33,551 nt of DNA from Arcobacter sp. Lineage in GTDB: Bacteria; Campylobacterota; Campylobacteria; Campylobacterales; Arcobacteraceae. Position numbers and translations under genes: made by a program. Shown here in pieces: positions 1 through 9,063 of this stretch (its first letter is position 1; each line of letters begins with the position of its first letter). Where the stretch lies: contig PKUJ01000033.1 of assembly GCA_002869565.1 (NCBI GenBank), positions 1 through 33,551 of the forward strand. Direction: 5' to 3'. The notes under the pieces were generated by a model. The model ran no database searches. It saw only the letters and a program-made list of their open reading frames with translations, and had not been told where the DNA came from.

Positions 1-125
1 CCACCTTCTACATATATTTTTAACCCTTCTATTCCATCTAAGACTAATTCTCCTGCTCCATTCTTTGGCAAACTATTTAAATCTACTTCTTTTCCACCGA
101 GTTCTAGTTTAATACCTTCATACAT
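1..125 (-). CDS. N-terminal 41 residues of an unidentified protein, cut by window edge
   Basis: An open frame starts at an ATG at 125-123 and runs off the left edge, giving about 41 residues that begin MYEGIKLELGGKEVDLN. The start is supported by a good ribosome binding site (AGAAGGA, 6 nt upstream). The peptide has no signal peptide or membrane segment. It is rich in Gly, Leu and Glu with alternating hydrophobic residues, which suggests beta structure. I do not recognise the family and the rest of the gene is not visible. It is separated from mtnN by 136 bp, so it may be its own unit. Confidence 0.5.
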   Translation of the reverse strand, partial: MYEGIKLELGGKEVDLNSLPKNGAGELVLDGIEGLKIYVEG

Positions 126-261
126 TATTAATCCTTCTATTATAGTAATGATAATTTTTTTATGTATTTTATTAAAAAAAAGGTTAGTTTTGCCTCAATT
201 TTTGTCTATTTTTTTTAAATTTTAAAATGCGACTAAATTGAGACTTTTATGTGAGAATAAA
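126..261. other. AT-rich intergenic region downstream of mtnN
   Basis: This region has no coding potential. It contains an imperfect inverted repeat (CTCAATTT at 194-201 against AAATTGAG at 235-242, with GTC/GAC inside) on the 3' side of mtnN. It could be a weak transcription end, but there is no compact GC hairpin followed by a T-run. A TATAAT sequence on the minus strand (139-144) sits almost on the ribosome binding site of the left-edge gene, so its promoter role is doubtful. Confidence 0.3.
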
Positions 262-957
262 TTATTTATTTATTTTATCTACTATTTTAATTATATAATC
301 AGCAGAATTTTTTGCAGAAGATTTCAAGAACTCATCAAAATCAAATCCAGCATCCATATCAGCTGTATCTGAGATAGCCCGTAAGATAAGAAAAGGTATA
401 TTTAATGCATTACATACTACCGCAACACTTGCACCTTCCATTTCTAAAGCATCAGCTTCAAAAACATCTTCTATAAATTTTTTTCTTTCGCTTGAATGAA
501 CAAATTGATCACCAGTGGCAATAATTCCTTCTATAACTGAAATACCATTTTCACTTGCAGTTTCAAATGCAATATCTCTAAGTTCTTTTGATGTTTCAAC
601 ATAAACAGCACCCTCAGGAACAAAACCATGAGGATGTCCAAAAGCTGTGATATCTAAATCATGTTGACAAAGTTTATTTGCAATAATTAAATCACCTATT
701 TTAAGGGTAGGATTAATGCCGCCTGCTACACCAGAGAAAAGAAGTGTATCACATCCAAATTTTTCTATTAAAGTACTTGCTGTCAAAGATGCAAATACTT
801 TTCCAATTTTTGAATAAGCAACAACAATTTCTAAACCATTATAAGTAAGTTCATAATATTTGTTTTTTGCAAACTCTGTAACTTTTACATTTTCAAAGTG
901 AGATAAAAGAGGTTCAATTTCCTCTTCCATTGCTCCCATAATTGCTAGTTTTTTCAT
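262..957 (-). CDS. mtnN: 5'-methylthioadenosine/S-adenosylhomocysteine nucleosidase (MTAN)
   Basis: The enzyme cleaves adenine from methylthioadenosine and S-adenosylhomocysteine, which recycles methionine and the AI-2 precursor. In Campylobacterota the same enzyme is known to cleave 6-amino-6-deoxyfutalosine in menaquinone synthesis, so that role is plausible here. The 231 residues match the family length. Visible marks are the N-terminal GAMEEE motif (residues 8-13) with its catalytic Glu, the EMEGA ribose-binding segment (172-176), and SDTAD (196-200) with the catalytic Asp197. It starts 1 nt after the fabD stop, with an AAAGG ribosome binding site inside the end of fabD, so the two genes are translationally close and probably co-transcribed. 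Identification is secure; the menaquinone role is inference from family knowledge. Confidence 0.96.
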   Translation of the reverse strand: MKKLAIMGAMEEEIEPLLSHFENVKVTEFAKNKYYELTYNGLEIVVAYSKIGKVFASLTASTLIEKFGCDTLLFSGVAGGINPTLKIGDLIIANKLCQHDLDITAFGHPHGFVPEGAVYVETSKELRDIAFETASENGISVIEGIIATGDQFVHSSERKKFIEDVFEADALEMEGASVAVVCNALNIPFLILRAISDTADMDAGFDFDEFLKSSAKNSADYIIKIVDKINK

Positions 958-958
958 A

Positions 959-1918
959 TTAAGCCTTTATTTCTTCTAATACTTTTTCTAAAGAAGCTAA
1001 ATCGCTAACATTGACTGTAGGAATTTCTTTACAAATTTTTCTATTTAAACCTTTTAATACAATTCCATTTCCAAATTCAATAAACATATCAACTTTTTTT
1101 GCATTTTCTGATATTGATTGTTTATATTTAACTGGAGAAGTTAATTGAGAAGAAAGAAGTTCAATCGCATCATCTTTTATAGTATAAGGTTCTGTACTAA
1201 AATTTGAAATCACGGGAGAGAATTCATCTTTTAAGTACTCTTCTAAATAAGGTTTTAAATTTTCTACTGCACTTGTTAATAGTTCACAGTGAGAAGCTAC
1301 TGACATATCAAGTACAATTGCTCTCTTTGCCCCTGCTTCTTTAAAAGTATCAACTAAACTTTCCAAGTCAGCTTTAATACCTGCAAGTACAAGTTGTCCA
1401 TCCATATTATAGTTTGCTGGCCAAATTTGTTTACCTAAAGCTCTTTGTTCAGAACAAATAGTTTCCACAGTAAAATCAGACATTCCTACTAAAGCCATCA
1501 TTCCAGCACCACCACCAACACAAGCTTCATTCATAAATAACCCTCGTCTATGTACTAATTCTATAGCATCTAAATAATCAAGTGCTCCAGCAGCAACTAA
1601 TGCAGAGAATTCACCTAATGAATGCCCTAATACAAATTCTGGTTTAATATTACATTTTTGTTTAAAAATTGCATTTGCTATTGAGCTTACTAATAATATA
1701 GCAGGTTGTGTAAATTCAGTTTTTCCTAAATCATCATTTTCTTCAAATAATAGTTTTTCAAAATTAATATTTAATCTTTCACTTGCTTTTGAAATCATTT
1801 CTTTAGCAATATCACTATTTTCAAAAAAATCTTTTCCCATACCAATAGATTGACTCCCTTGACCGGGAAAGATAAAAGCTACTTTTTTATCATTTGGAAT
1901 TCTGTTACTCTCCATCAT
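959..1918 (-). CDS. fabD: Malonyl-CoA:ACP transacylase
   Basis: The enzyme loads malonyl groups from CoA onto acyl carrier protein for type II fatty acid synthesis in the cytoplasm. The 319-residue protein shows the GQGSQ motif (19-23) that forms the oxyanion region and the nucleophile elbow GHSLGE with Ser100. The catalytic His lies in ASHCEL near residue 209, a slightly divergent version of the usual motif. Two consecutive ATG codons begin the frame. The first (1918) is 8 nt from AAGGTG, a good ribosome binding site. The gene lies after the slyD terminator, so it may use its own promoter in the AT-rich gap at 1919-1995. It runs directly into mtnN. Confidence 0.96.
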   Translation of the reverse strand: MMESNRIPNDKKVAFIFPGQGSQSIGMGKDFFENSDIAKEMISKASERLNINFEKLLFEENDDLGKTEFTQPAILLVSSIANAIFKQKCNIKPEFVLGHSLGEFSALVAAGALDYLDAIELVHRRGLFMNEACVGGGAGMMALVGMSDFTVETICSEQRALGKQIWPANYNMDGQLVLAGIKADLESLVDTFKEAGAKRAIVLDMSVASHCELLTSAVENLKPYLEEYLKDEFSPVISNFSTEPYTIKDDAIELLSSQLTSPVKYKQSISENAKKVDMFIEFGNGIVLKGLNRKICKEIPTVNVSDLASLEKVLEEIKA

Positions 1919-1995
1919 ATTTTTTTCACCTTTTTATAAATTCTAGTTTTAAATTTTGAGCAGTATTATACTCTATTTTTATAGTTTTTAAAATA

Positions 1996-2030
1996 AAAAA
2001 GCCCAAGAGCTTCAAACTCTTGGGCTTTTT
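1996..2030 (-). terminator. Strong bidirectional Rho-independent terminator after slyD
   Basis: A 9-bp perfect stem (GCCCAAGAG at 2001-2009 and CTCTTGGGC at 2017-2025) encloses a 7-nt loop. It has an A-run on the left (T-run for the minus strand) and five T residues on the right. It lies 36 nt past the slyD stop. This is the clearest terminator in the left half and probably ends the long birA-to-slyD run, separating it from fabD-mtnN. Confidence 0.9.
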
Positions 2031-2065
2031 ATATTTAATCAATAAATATTTTTGTATGTTACAAA

Positions 2066-2641
2066 CTAATGGCTACAACCACAACCACCATGTGATTGTG
2101 CAGGTTCTGGTTCAGATGAACAACATCCACCTTCAGAAGCATTATCGTGACCTCCGCCACCACAACATCCACCACCCATAGCAGCCATTCCACCTACAAC
2201 ACCAGTTTGAATCTCTTCTTCTGTAGCATCTCTAAGTGATAATATAGTTACAGAAAACATTAAAGTTTTCCCAGCCATTGGATGATTGTAATCAATTGTT
2301 ACTTCATCATCAGTAAATGTTTTTACATTAACTTGTACTGTTTCACCTTGCTCACCAGTACCATATAAAGTCATACCTTCAGTTAATTCAATACCTGCAA
2401 ATTGCTCTCTTGGTAAAGTTTGCATAGCTTCTTCAGAAAATTCACCATACGCTTCTGCTGGTTCAACCATTACATCTGCTGACTCATTTTCAGCCATCTC
2501 GATTAACTTTGACTCTAAACCTGGAATGATTTGACCTTTTCCAGATATAAATTCTAATGGAGCTTGTCCTACATTTGAATCTAGTTGCTCACCTGTATTT
2601 GCATCTTTTAAATTATATTCAATACCTATTACTTTTGACAT
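2066..2641 (-). CDS. slyD: FKBP-type peptidyl-prolyl isomerase, SlyD-like with metal-binding tail
   Basis: This is a cytoplasmic prolyl isomerase and chaperone of the SlyD group. The start is set at 2641 (MSKVIGIEYN), because AAAAAGGA lies just upstream and a longer reading (to 2725) would run into cpoB. The resulting 191 residues carry the FKBP core split by an insert-in-flap domain, with the PLEFISG segment and the NHPMAGKTL motif typical of SlyD. The last 40 residues are a Gly/Cys/His-rich tail with repeated CC pairs and a GGCGCSH end, matching the nickel- and zinc-binding tails of SlyD proteins that serve hydrogenase and urease maturation. It follows cpoB at 19 nt and is followed by a strong terminator. 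Confidence 0.95.
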   Translation of the reverse strand: MSKVIGIEYNLKDANTGEQLDSNVGQAPLEFISGKGQIIPGLESKLIEMAENESADVMVEPAEAYGEFSEEAMQTLPREQFAGIELTEGMTLYGTGEQGETVQVNVKTFTDDEVTIDYNHPMAGKTLMFSVTILSLRDATEEEIQTGVVGGMAAMGGGCCGGGGHDNASEGGCCSSEPEPAQSHGGCGCSH

Positions 2642-2660
2642 TTTTTTCCTTTTTATATTT

Positions 2661-3632
2661 TTATTGTATGCTTGATAAGTTTTTAGTTGCAGTTTTAGCT
2701 TCTTTTGAATTTGGATAAATATCAATCAAAGAGCTATAAAAATTTGCTGCATTACTAAAATCTTTTGTTTTTTCAAAAGATATAGCACTGTGAAGTAAAA
2801 GCTTTGGCATATATGAAGCTTTATCATAAAGCATCGCCGAAGTTTTAAAATAAGTTATTGCATCACTATATTTTTTTCTGTGATACCAAATCTCACCCAA
2901 ATAATAATTATTTGTTGCAGGTTTATAATTTGCAGCGATCAATTCCTCAAACATAGGAATAGCTTTTGTAAAATAATCCTTCTTAAATAACCTAATTGCT
3001 TCGTCCATCATAGATTTCTTATCATTACCTGATGATATCTTTTTTACTTTAGTTTCAGTTTTACTTTTATTACTAGTTTTAACACCTAAAGAATTTTTTA
3101 AGGCATTAAACTCAGCCCTTGTAATAAACTGGTTCATATTTGATTTAAATTCTTTTTCAGAGATATAAGCTTTATTTATTGTATTAGTAGTAGCTGAAAG
3201 TTTTGAAATTGCATTTTTTAAACTTGCAATACTTTTAGCAAATTCTTCTTGCATAGTTAACATTTGAGAAGTTACATTTTTTAAATTTTCAATATCAGTT
3301 GAATGTTTTTCTGTTAAAGTTGAATTTTCTTCAACTTTTTTAATAATTTCGTTTAGTTTTAAAACTGATTCATTTAATTTCTGAGAATCACCTTCATAAA
3401 TTGATTCTAAACCATCAATTCTTTCATTAATTGATTGAACTGTGTATTTAACATCTTTGACTTTTGAATCAATATTTCCTAAAGTTTTTTTATTCTTTAA
3501 TATATTTTTTTCTGCTGAATTTAAACCGTATGGGTTTTTTGCATCTAAATCACCAGCACCAAATGCTGAAACTTCATTAGCTCCAGCAATTGTGCTAGCA
3601 ATTAGTAATGTAGATAATATTAATCTTTTCAT
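2661..3632 (-). CDS. cpoB: Tol-Pal system periplasmic TPR protein (CpoB/YbgF-like)
   Basis: This is a periplasmic accessory protein of the Tol-Pal system; in E. coli, CpoB links Tol activity to septal peptidoglycan synthesis. The 323 residues begin with a signal peptide (hydrophobic stretch at 4-19). A long region at about 40-190 rich in Lys, Glu, Leu and Ser follows, predicted as coiled coil. A C-terminal TPR block (about 205-323) contains YYLGEIWYHRKKY and AINFYSSLIDIYP-type helices. The family is usually about 260 residues, so the coiled-coil part is longer here. It starts 3 nt after the pal stop with no clear ribosome binding site, suggesting coupling to pal. Confidence 0.9.
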   Translation of the reverse strand: MKRLILSTLLIASTIAGANEVSAFGAGDLDAKNPYGLNSAEKNILKNKKTLGNIDSKVKDVKYTVQSINERIDGLESIYEGDSQKLNESVLKLNEIIKKVEENSTLTEKHSTDIENLKNVTSQMLTMQEEFAKSIASLKNAISKLSATTNTINKAYISEKEFKSNMNQFITRAEFNALKNSLGVKTSNKSKTETKVKKISSGNDKKSMMDEAIRLFKKDYFTKAIPMFEELIAANYKPATNNYYLGEIWYHRKKYSDAITYFKTSAMLYDKASYMPKLLLHSAISFEKTKDFSNAANFYSSLIDIYPNSKEAKTATKNLSSIQ

Positions 3633-3635
3633 ATA

Positions 3636-4193
3636 TTATTTAACTAATTTATGCTCAGATCTTCTATTCTTTTGCCAACAAGTACTGTTTTTATCACTAC
3701 ATACTGGATTACTTTCACCAAAACTAACTACAGAAACAGCAGCAGTAGCAATTCCATCCATAACTAAAGAATCTTTTACAACTTTTGCTCTTTTTAAACC
3801 TAATGCATAGTTATATTCATCAGTTCCCCACTCATCACAGTTACCTTCTACTTTAATAGTAGTTCCTGCTTGAACACCTGAAAGTTTCATTGCATTTGAT
3901 TTAGCAATAGCTTTCATATCTGAACTTAAAGCATATTTATCAAAACCAAAATATATATTTTCAATAAATACTTTTTCACCATTAATCATATAATAGTAAC
4001 CATTTTCAGCACTTTCAACTAAAGCATCATTAACTACTTCATCTTGTACAGGCGTACTATCCATAGTGTCTAATACTGTTTCAGAAGTTTTTGGTGCTTC
4101 TGGACTTGTTGCTTCTACTTCTACTTTTTGAGTACAACCAGTAAATAATACTGCTGCAACTAAAAAAGCATAAATACTTATTTTCTTCATCAT
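3636..4193 (-). CDS. pal: Peptidoglycan-associated outer-membrane lipoprotein Pal (OmpA-like domain)
   Basis: Pal is anchored in the outer membrane by a lipid and holds peptidoglycan through its OmpA-like domain, working with TolB. The N-terminus has a lipoprotein signal with lipobox LFTG-C, so the mature protein begins at Cys20. A Thr/Glu/Pro-rich linker (about 21-75) leads to the OmpA domain with YFGFDKYAL, the GNCDEWGTDEYN segment (the Campylobacterota form of the G-x-D-x-x-G motif) and NRRSEHKLVK at the end. Two ATGs are adjacent; AAGGA lies 5 or 8 nt upstream. The family corresponds to Omp18 of Campylobacter. An AT-rich hairpin precedes the gene and may reduce read-through from tolB. Confidence 0.95.
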   Translation of the reverse strand: MMKKISIYAFLVAAVLFTGCTQKVEVEATSPEAPKTSETVLDTMDSTPVQDEVVNDALVESAENGYYYMINGEKVFIENIYFGFDKYALSSDMKAIAKSNAMKLSGVQAGTTIKVEGNCDEWGTDEYNYALGLKRAKVVKDSLVMDGIATAAVSVVSFGESNPVCSDKNSTCWQKNRRSEHKLVK

Positions 4194-4254
4194 TAGATTC
4201 CTTTTAAAAATTTCATAGATTTTACTAAATCTTAACTTAATCGCTAATTACAAT

Positions 4255-4290
4255 AAAAAAAAATGAAATTTAAACTATTTCATTTTTTTT
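4255..4290 (-). terminator. Weak AT-rich hairpin between tolB and pal
   Basis: The stem AAATGAAAT (4261-4269) pairs with ATTTCATTT (4277-4285) around a 7-nt loop, flanked by A-runs and T-runs on both sides. It has only one G-C pair, so it is a weak terminator or attenuator. It begins 7 nt after the tolB stop. It could uncouple pal levels, which need to be high, from tolB levels. The role is inferred. Confidence 0.45.
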
Positions 4291-4296
4291 AGAATC

Positions 4297-5565
4297 TTAC
4301 CAATCAATTGACTGAATTTTTCCACTTTTTAAAGGAAATAAAAATGATTTAGAATAATTAAGTCTAATAATTCCAATAGAACTTTTATCATTAACAGTTT
4401 TTACGAAGATAATTGATTCTCCGTCATTTGAAAATTTTGGAAATTGATTGGTTCCATTTGAAGTAAGTCTCTTAAGAAAATCACTTTTAGTAGACATAAG
4501 ATATAAATTAAAAGTATAAGTACCAAATTCATTATCTCTATCCCTACTAGTATAAACTACAAAATCTTTATGAGTTGTAGCAGAAGAGTTATTTCTACCA
4601 TGATAAACAAGTCTTTCAACACCTCGACTTCCAAGTTTTTTTGAAAATATATTTGGATATTTTAATCTGTCTGAAACAAATACAATTTTTGAATCATTTT
4701 CAACAAAATGAGCTCCAACATCAATTCCCTTATATGTTGTAAGTCTAACTTTTGATTTTTTTCTCAAATCATAAAGATAGATATCAGGTTGATAATTTGG
4801 AGAGGCAGTTATTAAAAGTTTTTTCCCATCTGAACTAACATCTGAAGCTACTAACATACCTTCACTTTTCATAATAATTTCTCTTTTTCGTGTATAAATA
4901 TTCGTTTTTATAAGAGTTGGAATTCCTTTATCATAGGTAGTGTAATAAAAACTTTCTTGTTTTTTATCCGCCCACTTAGGGAAAATATTAAGCCCACCTC
5001 TGATTACAGCTTTTTGATATGTTAAAGTATAGTCAGCAATTATAATATCAGCTTTCTTTGCTTTTTTATATTGCGAAAAAACTACAAATTTATCCATCCA
5101 ATCGATTGGAGGAGCTTTTAAATGTTTATTAATAGAAATCGCAATTCTGTGTGCAACAAATGGATATCTATCTTCTTTTGATGTAGTAAAACTTCTATTA
5201 AGAATTAGCTGTTTTGAATTAATATCATAAAGCTTTATCATAACAGTATATCCACCAAAACCGCTAACATTTGCATTAATATTTAAAAATAAATCTGTTC
5301 CTTTATTTGATAAAGATAACATATCAGGCTTTAAATTATAATTTACAGATGATTTTGTATTAAGCACTTCAAAATGCCCACTAACTTTTAAATCTTTTGC
5401 AATCATACTTTTTATTTTTAAAGTAAGAGCTTTATTCATAGCACTAGGAGCTACACCTATTTCGATTTTTGGTAAAGTTGCAGATTTTTTTACGATATCT
5501 AACTCTGCATCTGCTGCAAATAAAAAATTTGCTAAGACAAGAACTAAAACTATTAATTTATTCAT
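4297..5565 (-). CDS. tolB: Tol-Pal system periplasmic beta-propeller protein TolB
   Basis: TolB is the periplasmic partner of Pal and TolA. The 422 residues match the family. A signal peptide covers the first ~18 residues (MNKLIVLVLVL..., cleavage after the FLFAADA region). An N-terminal domain at about 30-165 follows, including the YTVMIKLYDI and HRIAISINKHL segments. The C-terminal part is a WD40-like propeller whose blades show repeated S-x-DGKKLLI, NDSKIVFVSDR and NDGESIIFVK motifs. The start ATG has GAAGG upstream and lies 3 nt after the tolA stop. It belongs to the tolQ-tolR-tolA-tolB-pal-cpoB cluster. Confidence 0.96.
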   Translation of the reverse strand: MNKLIVLVLVLANFLFAADAELDIVKKSATLPKIEIGVAPSAMNKALTLKIKSMIAKDLKVSGHFEVLNTKSSVNYNLKPDMLSLSNKGTDLFLNINANVSGFGGYTVMIKLYDINSKQLILNRSFTTSKEDRYPFVAHRIAISINKHLKAPPIDWMDKFVVFSQYKKAKKADIIIADYTLTYQKAVIRGGLNIFPKWADKKQESFYYTTYDKGIPTLIKTNIYTRKREIIMKSEGMLVASDVSSDGKKLLITASPNYQPDIYLYDLRKKSKVRLTTYKGIDVGAHFVENDSKIVFVSDRLKYPNIFSKKLGSRGVERLVYHGRNNSSATTHKDFVVYTSRDRDNEFGTYTFNLYLMSTKSDFLKRLTSNGTNQFPKFSNDGESIIFVKTVNDKSSIGIIRLNYSKSFLFPLKSGKIQSIDW

Positions 5566-5568
5566 TTA

Positions 5569-6294
5569 TTAACCTTCTGATTTAAAATTTATTATAATAT
5601 CTACTTTTGTGTTTATTTTGTGTGTAGGAAAAATCTCACTCTTCTGAGATTCTAAAAACTCTTTTAATGATTCATCAAATCTTTCATCTTTTGAATATTT
5701 CATAATTCTAAAATCAAATGATCCAGAATTTGTAATCATTACAAGAACTTTTATCTCTAAACCATCTTCAAGTAACCTAGGATTCCATCTTTCCCAAAGA
5801 ATTTGTTTGATTTTTGAAAAATATTCATTCTCTTCACCCTTGCCACTTGCAGCAATTTTTGGCATATTCGTTGTAGTTTTCACATCATTTAAAAGCTTTG
5901 ATACTGATGTATTATCTGTCTTTTTTTGTTTTTCAAATTTTGATTTAAATCGACTTGGATCTATAGATTCTTTAACTGCATTAACATCTTTTTCTACAAT
6001 TTTTTTTGCAGATGTTTTAACTTTTGCAAAAAGTGATTTAAAATCTGCTGATTGCTTATGTGATTTTGAAGTTGATTTTTTTACAATTTCTTGTTGTTTC
6101 TCAACTGTTTTTTTTGCCACTCTTCTTTCATTTGACTTTGTAGAAATTAATTCCAACTCTATAACCGTTGTTTTAGCAGAATCGTATTTTTTAGGCTTAG
6201 GAGCGTTAATATAAATTAAAAAAGATGCACAAATTGCAAGATAAACAGTAACAGATATAATACCTGCTAGATAAAAGTAACCTTTTTCTCGCAT
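5569..6294 (-). CDS. tolA: TolA/TonB-like energy-transducing protein (TonB C-terminal domain)
   Basis: A single membrane segment near the N-terminus (about residues 6-28, LAGIISVTVYLAICASFLIY) is followed by a Lys/Ser/Glu-rich periplasmic linker. A C-terminal TonB/TolA-like domain (about 150-240) contains KIKQILWERWNPRLLEDG. Its place between tolR and tolB argues for the TolA role rather than siderophore TonB, although the sequence alone leaves both open. I prefer the ATG at 6294, because GGGTGATT directly before it can pair with the 16S tail. A GTG at 6300 that overlaps the tolR stop is an alternative and adds two residues. The frame ends 3 nt before tolB. Confidence 0.88.
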   Translation of the reverse strand: MREKGYFYLAGIISVTVYLAICASFLIYINAPKPKKYDSAKTTVIELELISTKSNERRVAKKTVEKQQEIVKKSTSKSHKQSADFKSLFAKVKTSAKKIVEKDVNAVKESIDPSRFKSKFEKQKKTDNTSVSKLLNDVKTTTNMPKIAASGKGEENEYFSKIKQILWERWNPRLLEDGLEIKVLVMITNSGSFDFRIMKYSKDERFDESLKEFLESQKSEIFPTHKINTKVDIIINFKSEG

Positions 6295-6296
6295 AA

Positions 6297-6686
6297 TCAC
6301 CCATCAGTTATAAGTGCTACTTTGAAAAAACCAGCTTCTTTTACTGATTTTAATACATGCATAATATCATCATATATTAAAGTTCTTTCTGCTCTTATAT
6401 GAATAGGAGTTTTTCTATCTTTTTCTTTTGCATATAAAACAAAGTTATCTGCAAAATTATCAAGTTCATATTTCTTTTTATTTACTTTTACCATTCTATC
6501 TTTTGTAATTAAAATATCAATTTTTTTAACTGCTTGTATTTGTTGGGAAGCACTTCCTTTTGGAAGATTAATAGGTTCTTCAAATTCAATAACTGGCGCG
6601 GTTACCATTAAAATAGCTAAAAGCACTAACATAATATCAACTAAAGGTGTAATATTTAAATCAGGCTTTTGATTATAATCAAACAT
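6297..6686 (-). CDS. tolR: TolR/ExbD-family proton-channel protein
   Basis: This inner-membrane protein works with TolQ to turn ion flow into motion of TolA. The 129 residues have a short cytoplasmic start (FDYNQKPDLNITPLVD), one membrane helix (about 14-34) with the ion-carrying Asp in the PLVDIMLVLL motif, and a periplasmic domain. That is the full ExbD/TolR layout. It starts just after the tolQ stop with AAAGGGTAG upstream. It ends at a TGA that overlaps the start region of tolA; if that TGA were read through, a TAG would follow nine codons later. ExbD is the alternative name; the tol context favours TolR. Confidence 0.93.
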   Translation of the reverse strand: MFDYNQKPDLNITPLVDIMLVLLAILMVTAPVIEFEEPINLPKGSASQQIQAVKKIDILITKDRMVKVNKKKYELDNFADNFVLYAKEKDRKTPIHIRAERTLIYDDIMHVLKSVKEAGFFKVALITDG

Positions 6687-6689
6687 ACC

Positions 6690-7250
6690 CTACCCTTTAG
6701 CTATTAAAATTTCTGATTGTGCCTTTAAATAAACATTTAACTCATAAACTTTTCTTGTCAAAATTTGATGAAAAGTATAAGCAAATATAGCTACAAAAAT
6801 ACCAGCTGCAGTTGCAACTAATGCTTCAGAAATAGCAGGAGCAATAACTGAAAATCCAACTTTAGAATGAGAAGAAAATTTTGCAAATGATTCTAATATA
6901 CCTACAACAGTACCAAATAATCCAATAAATGGAGAAGTAGATGCAATAATAGACATCCAAGAAATTCCTGTACTTGCTTCTTTTATAATATTTAACTCAC
7001 AAGCATGTAATATCTCTTTTGTATTTGCATTATTTGCACATTTATGAAGTGCTGATAATGGACTAATAGAGGCATTTCTTGAAGTTAAAGCATCTAAAGA
7101 TTTTTTTTCATTAAAAATTGAAGAGTTTAAAGATAATAATCGGTAAATAAATATCCAAAAAACCACTAGGAAGTAAGATGACAGTGACAACAACACTAAA
7201 AGTGTTATTGCACTACCATTACTTAAATAATTTAAAGCTGTATCAATCAT
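6690..7250 (-). CDS. tolQ: TolQ/ExbB-family proton-channel protein
   Basis: This is an inner-membrane protein of the MotA/TolQ/ExbB family that forms the ion-driven motor with TolR. The 186 residues show a first membrane segment at about 14-36, a cytoplasmic loop, and two further segments. The second contains SPFIGLFGTVVGILESF (about 105-121) and the third ISEALVATAAGIFVAIFAY (about 140-158), both classic family signatures. It starts 6 nt after the atpC stop with only a weak ribosome binding site, so it is probably translated from the ATP synthase message. It opens the tol cluster. Confidence 0.94.
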   Translation of the reverse strand: MIDTALNYLSNGSAITLLVLLSLSSYFLVVFWIFIYRLLSLNSSIFNEKKSLDALTSRNASISPLSALHKCANNANTKEILHACELNIIKEASTGISWMSIIASTSPFIGLFGTVVGILESFAKFSSHSKVGFSVIAPAISEALVATAAGIFVAIFAYTFHQILTRKVYELNVYLKAQSEILIAKG

Positions 7251-7256
7251 TACTTA

Positions 7257-7634
7257 TTATGCGAATGAGTTGATTTTAGCTTCTACTGCTGCTAAAGATA
7301 CATTTGCATCTTTAACAGAGTTTACTAATTCTTTTGCAGCATCAATATTTTTAGCAATTTCAGAATCTGGTCCTGAAGTAAGAGCTACTGCTCCATCTAC
7401 TAAAACATCAACAGAGCTTTCAGAAACTTTTACATGTCCCCAGTTAATAGCTACTGCTTCAATTGAATTTGCTTTTTCTATAATAATTACGCCAACTGTT
7501 AATGATGATACTAAAGATGCGTGTCCTGGTAGAACACCGAACTCTCCCTCTTTACCTGGAAGAGTTACAGTTTTTACGTCATCATTAAAAATTAGACCAT
7601 TTGGTGCAACTATCGATAATTTCATTGTATCCAT
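7257..7634 (-). CDS. atpC: ATP synthase F1 epsilon subunit
   Basis: This is the small rotor-stalk subunit that couples gamma to the c-ring and can inhibit ATP hydrolysis. The 125 residues show the N-terminal beta-sandwich with KLSIVAPNGLIF and GEFGVLPGHASLV, and a C-terminal helical part that is short compared with E. coli AtpC (about 139 residues). The ATG at 7634 is preferred because AAGGTAG lies a proper distance upstream; a second ATG three codons in (7625) is possible. It lies 16 nt after atpD and is the last ATP synthase gene of the cluster before tolQ. Confidence 0.96.
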   Translation of the reverse strand: MDTMKLSIVAPNGLIFNDDVKTVTLPGKEGEFGVLPGHASLVSSLTVGVIIIEKANSIEAVAINWGHVKVSESSVDVLVDGAVALTSGPDSEIAKNIDAAKELVNSVKDANVSLAAVEAKINSFA

Positions 7635-7650
7635 AAAGCTACCTTATTAA

Positions 7651-9060
<1,410 letters not shown>

Positions 9061-9063
9061 TTA

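Noticed and set aside
7270-7650. Long open frame antisense to atpC, with similar antisense frames at 3442-3810, 5807-6214, 12154-12363 and 21092-21358
   Set aside because: Each lies fully opposite a strongly supported gene, has Ser/Thr/Phe-rich composition typical of reverse reading of AT-rich codons, and lacks a convincing ribosome binding site.
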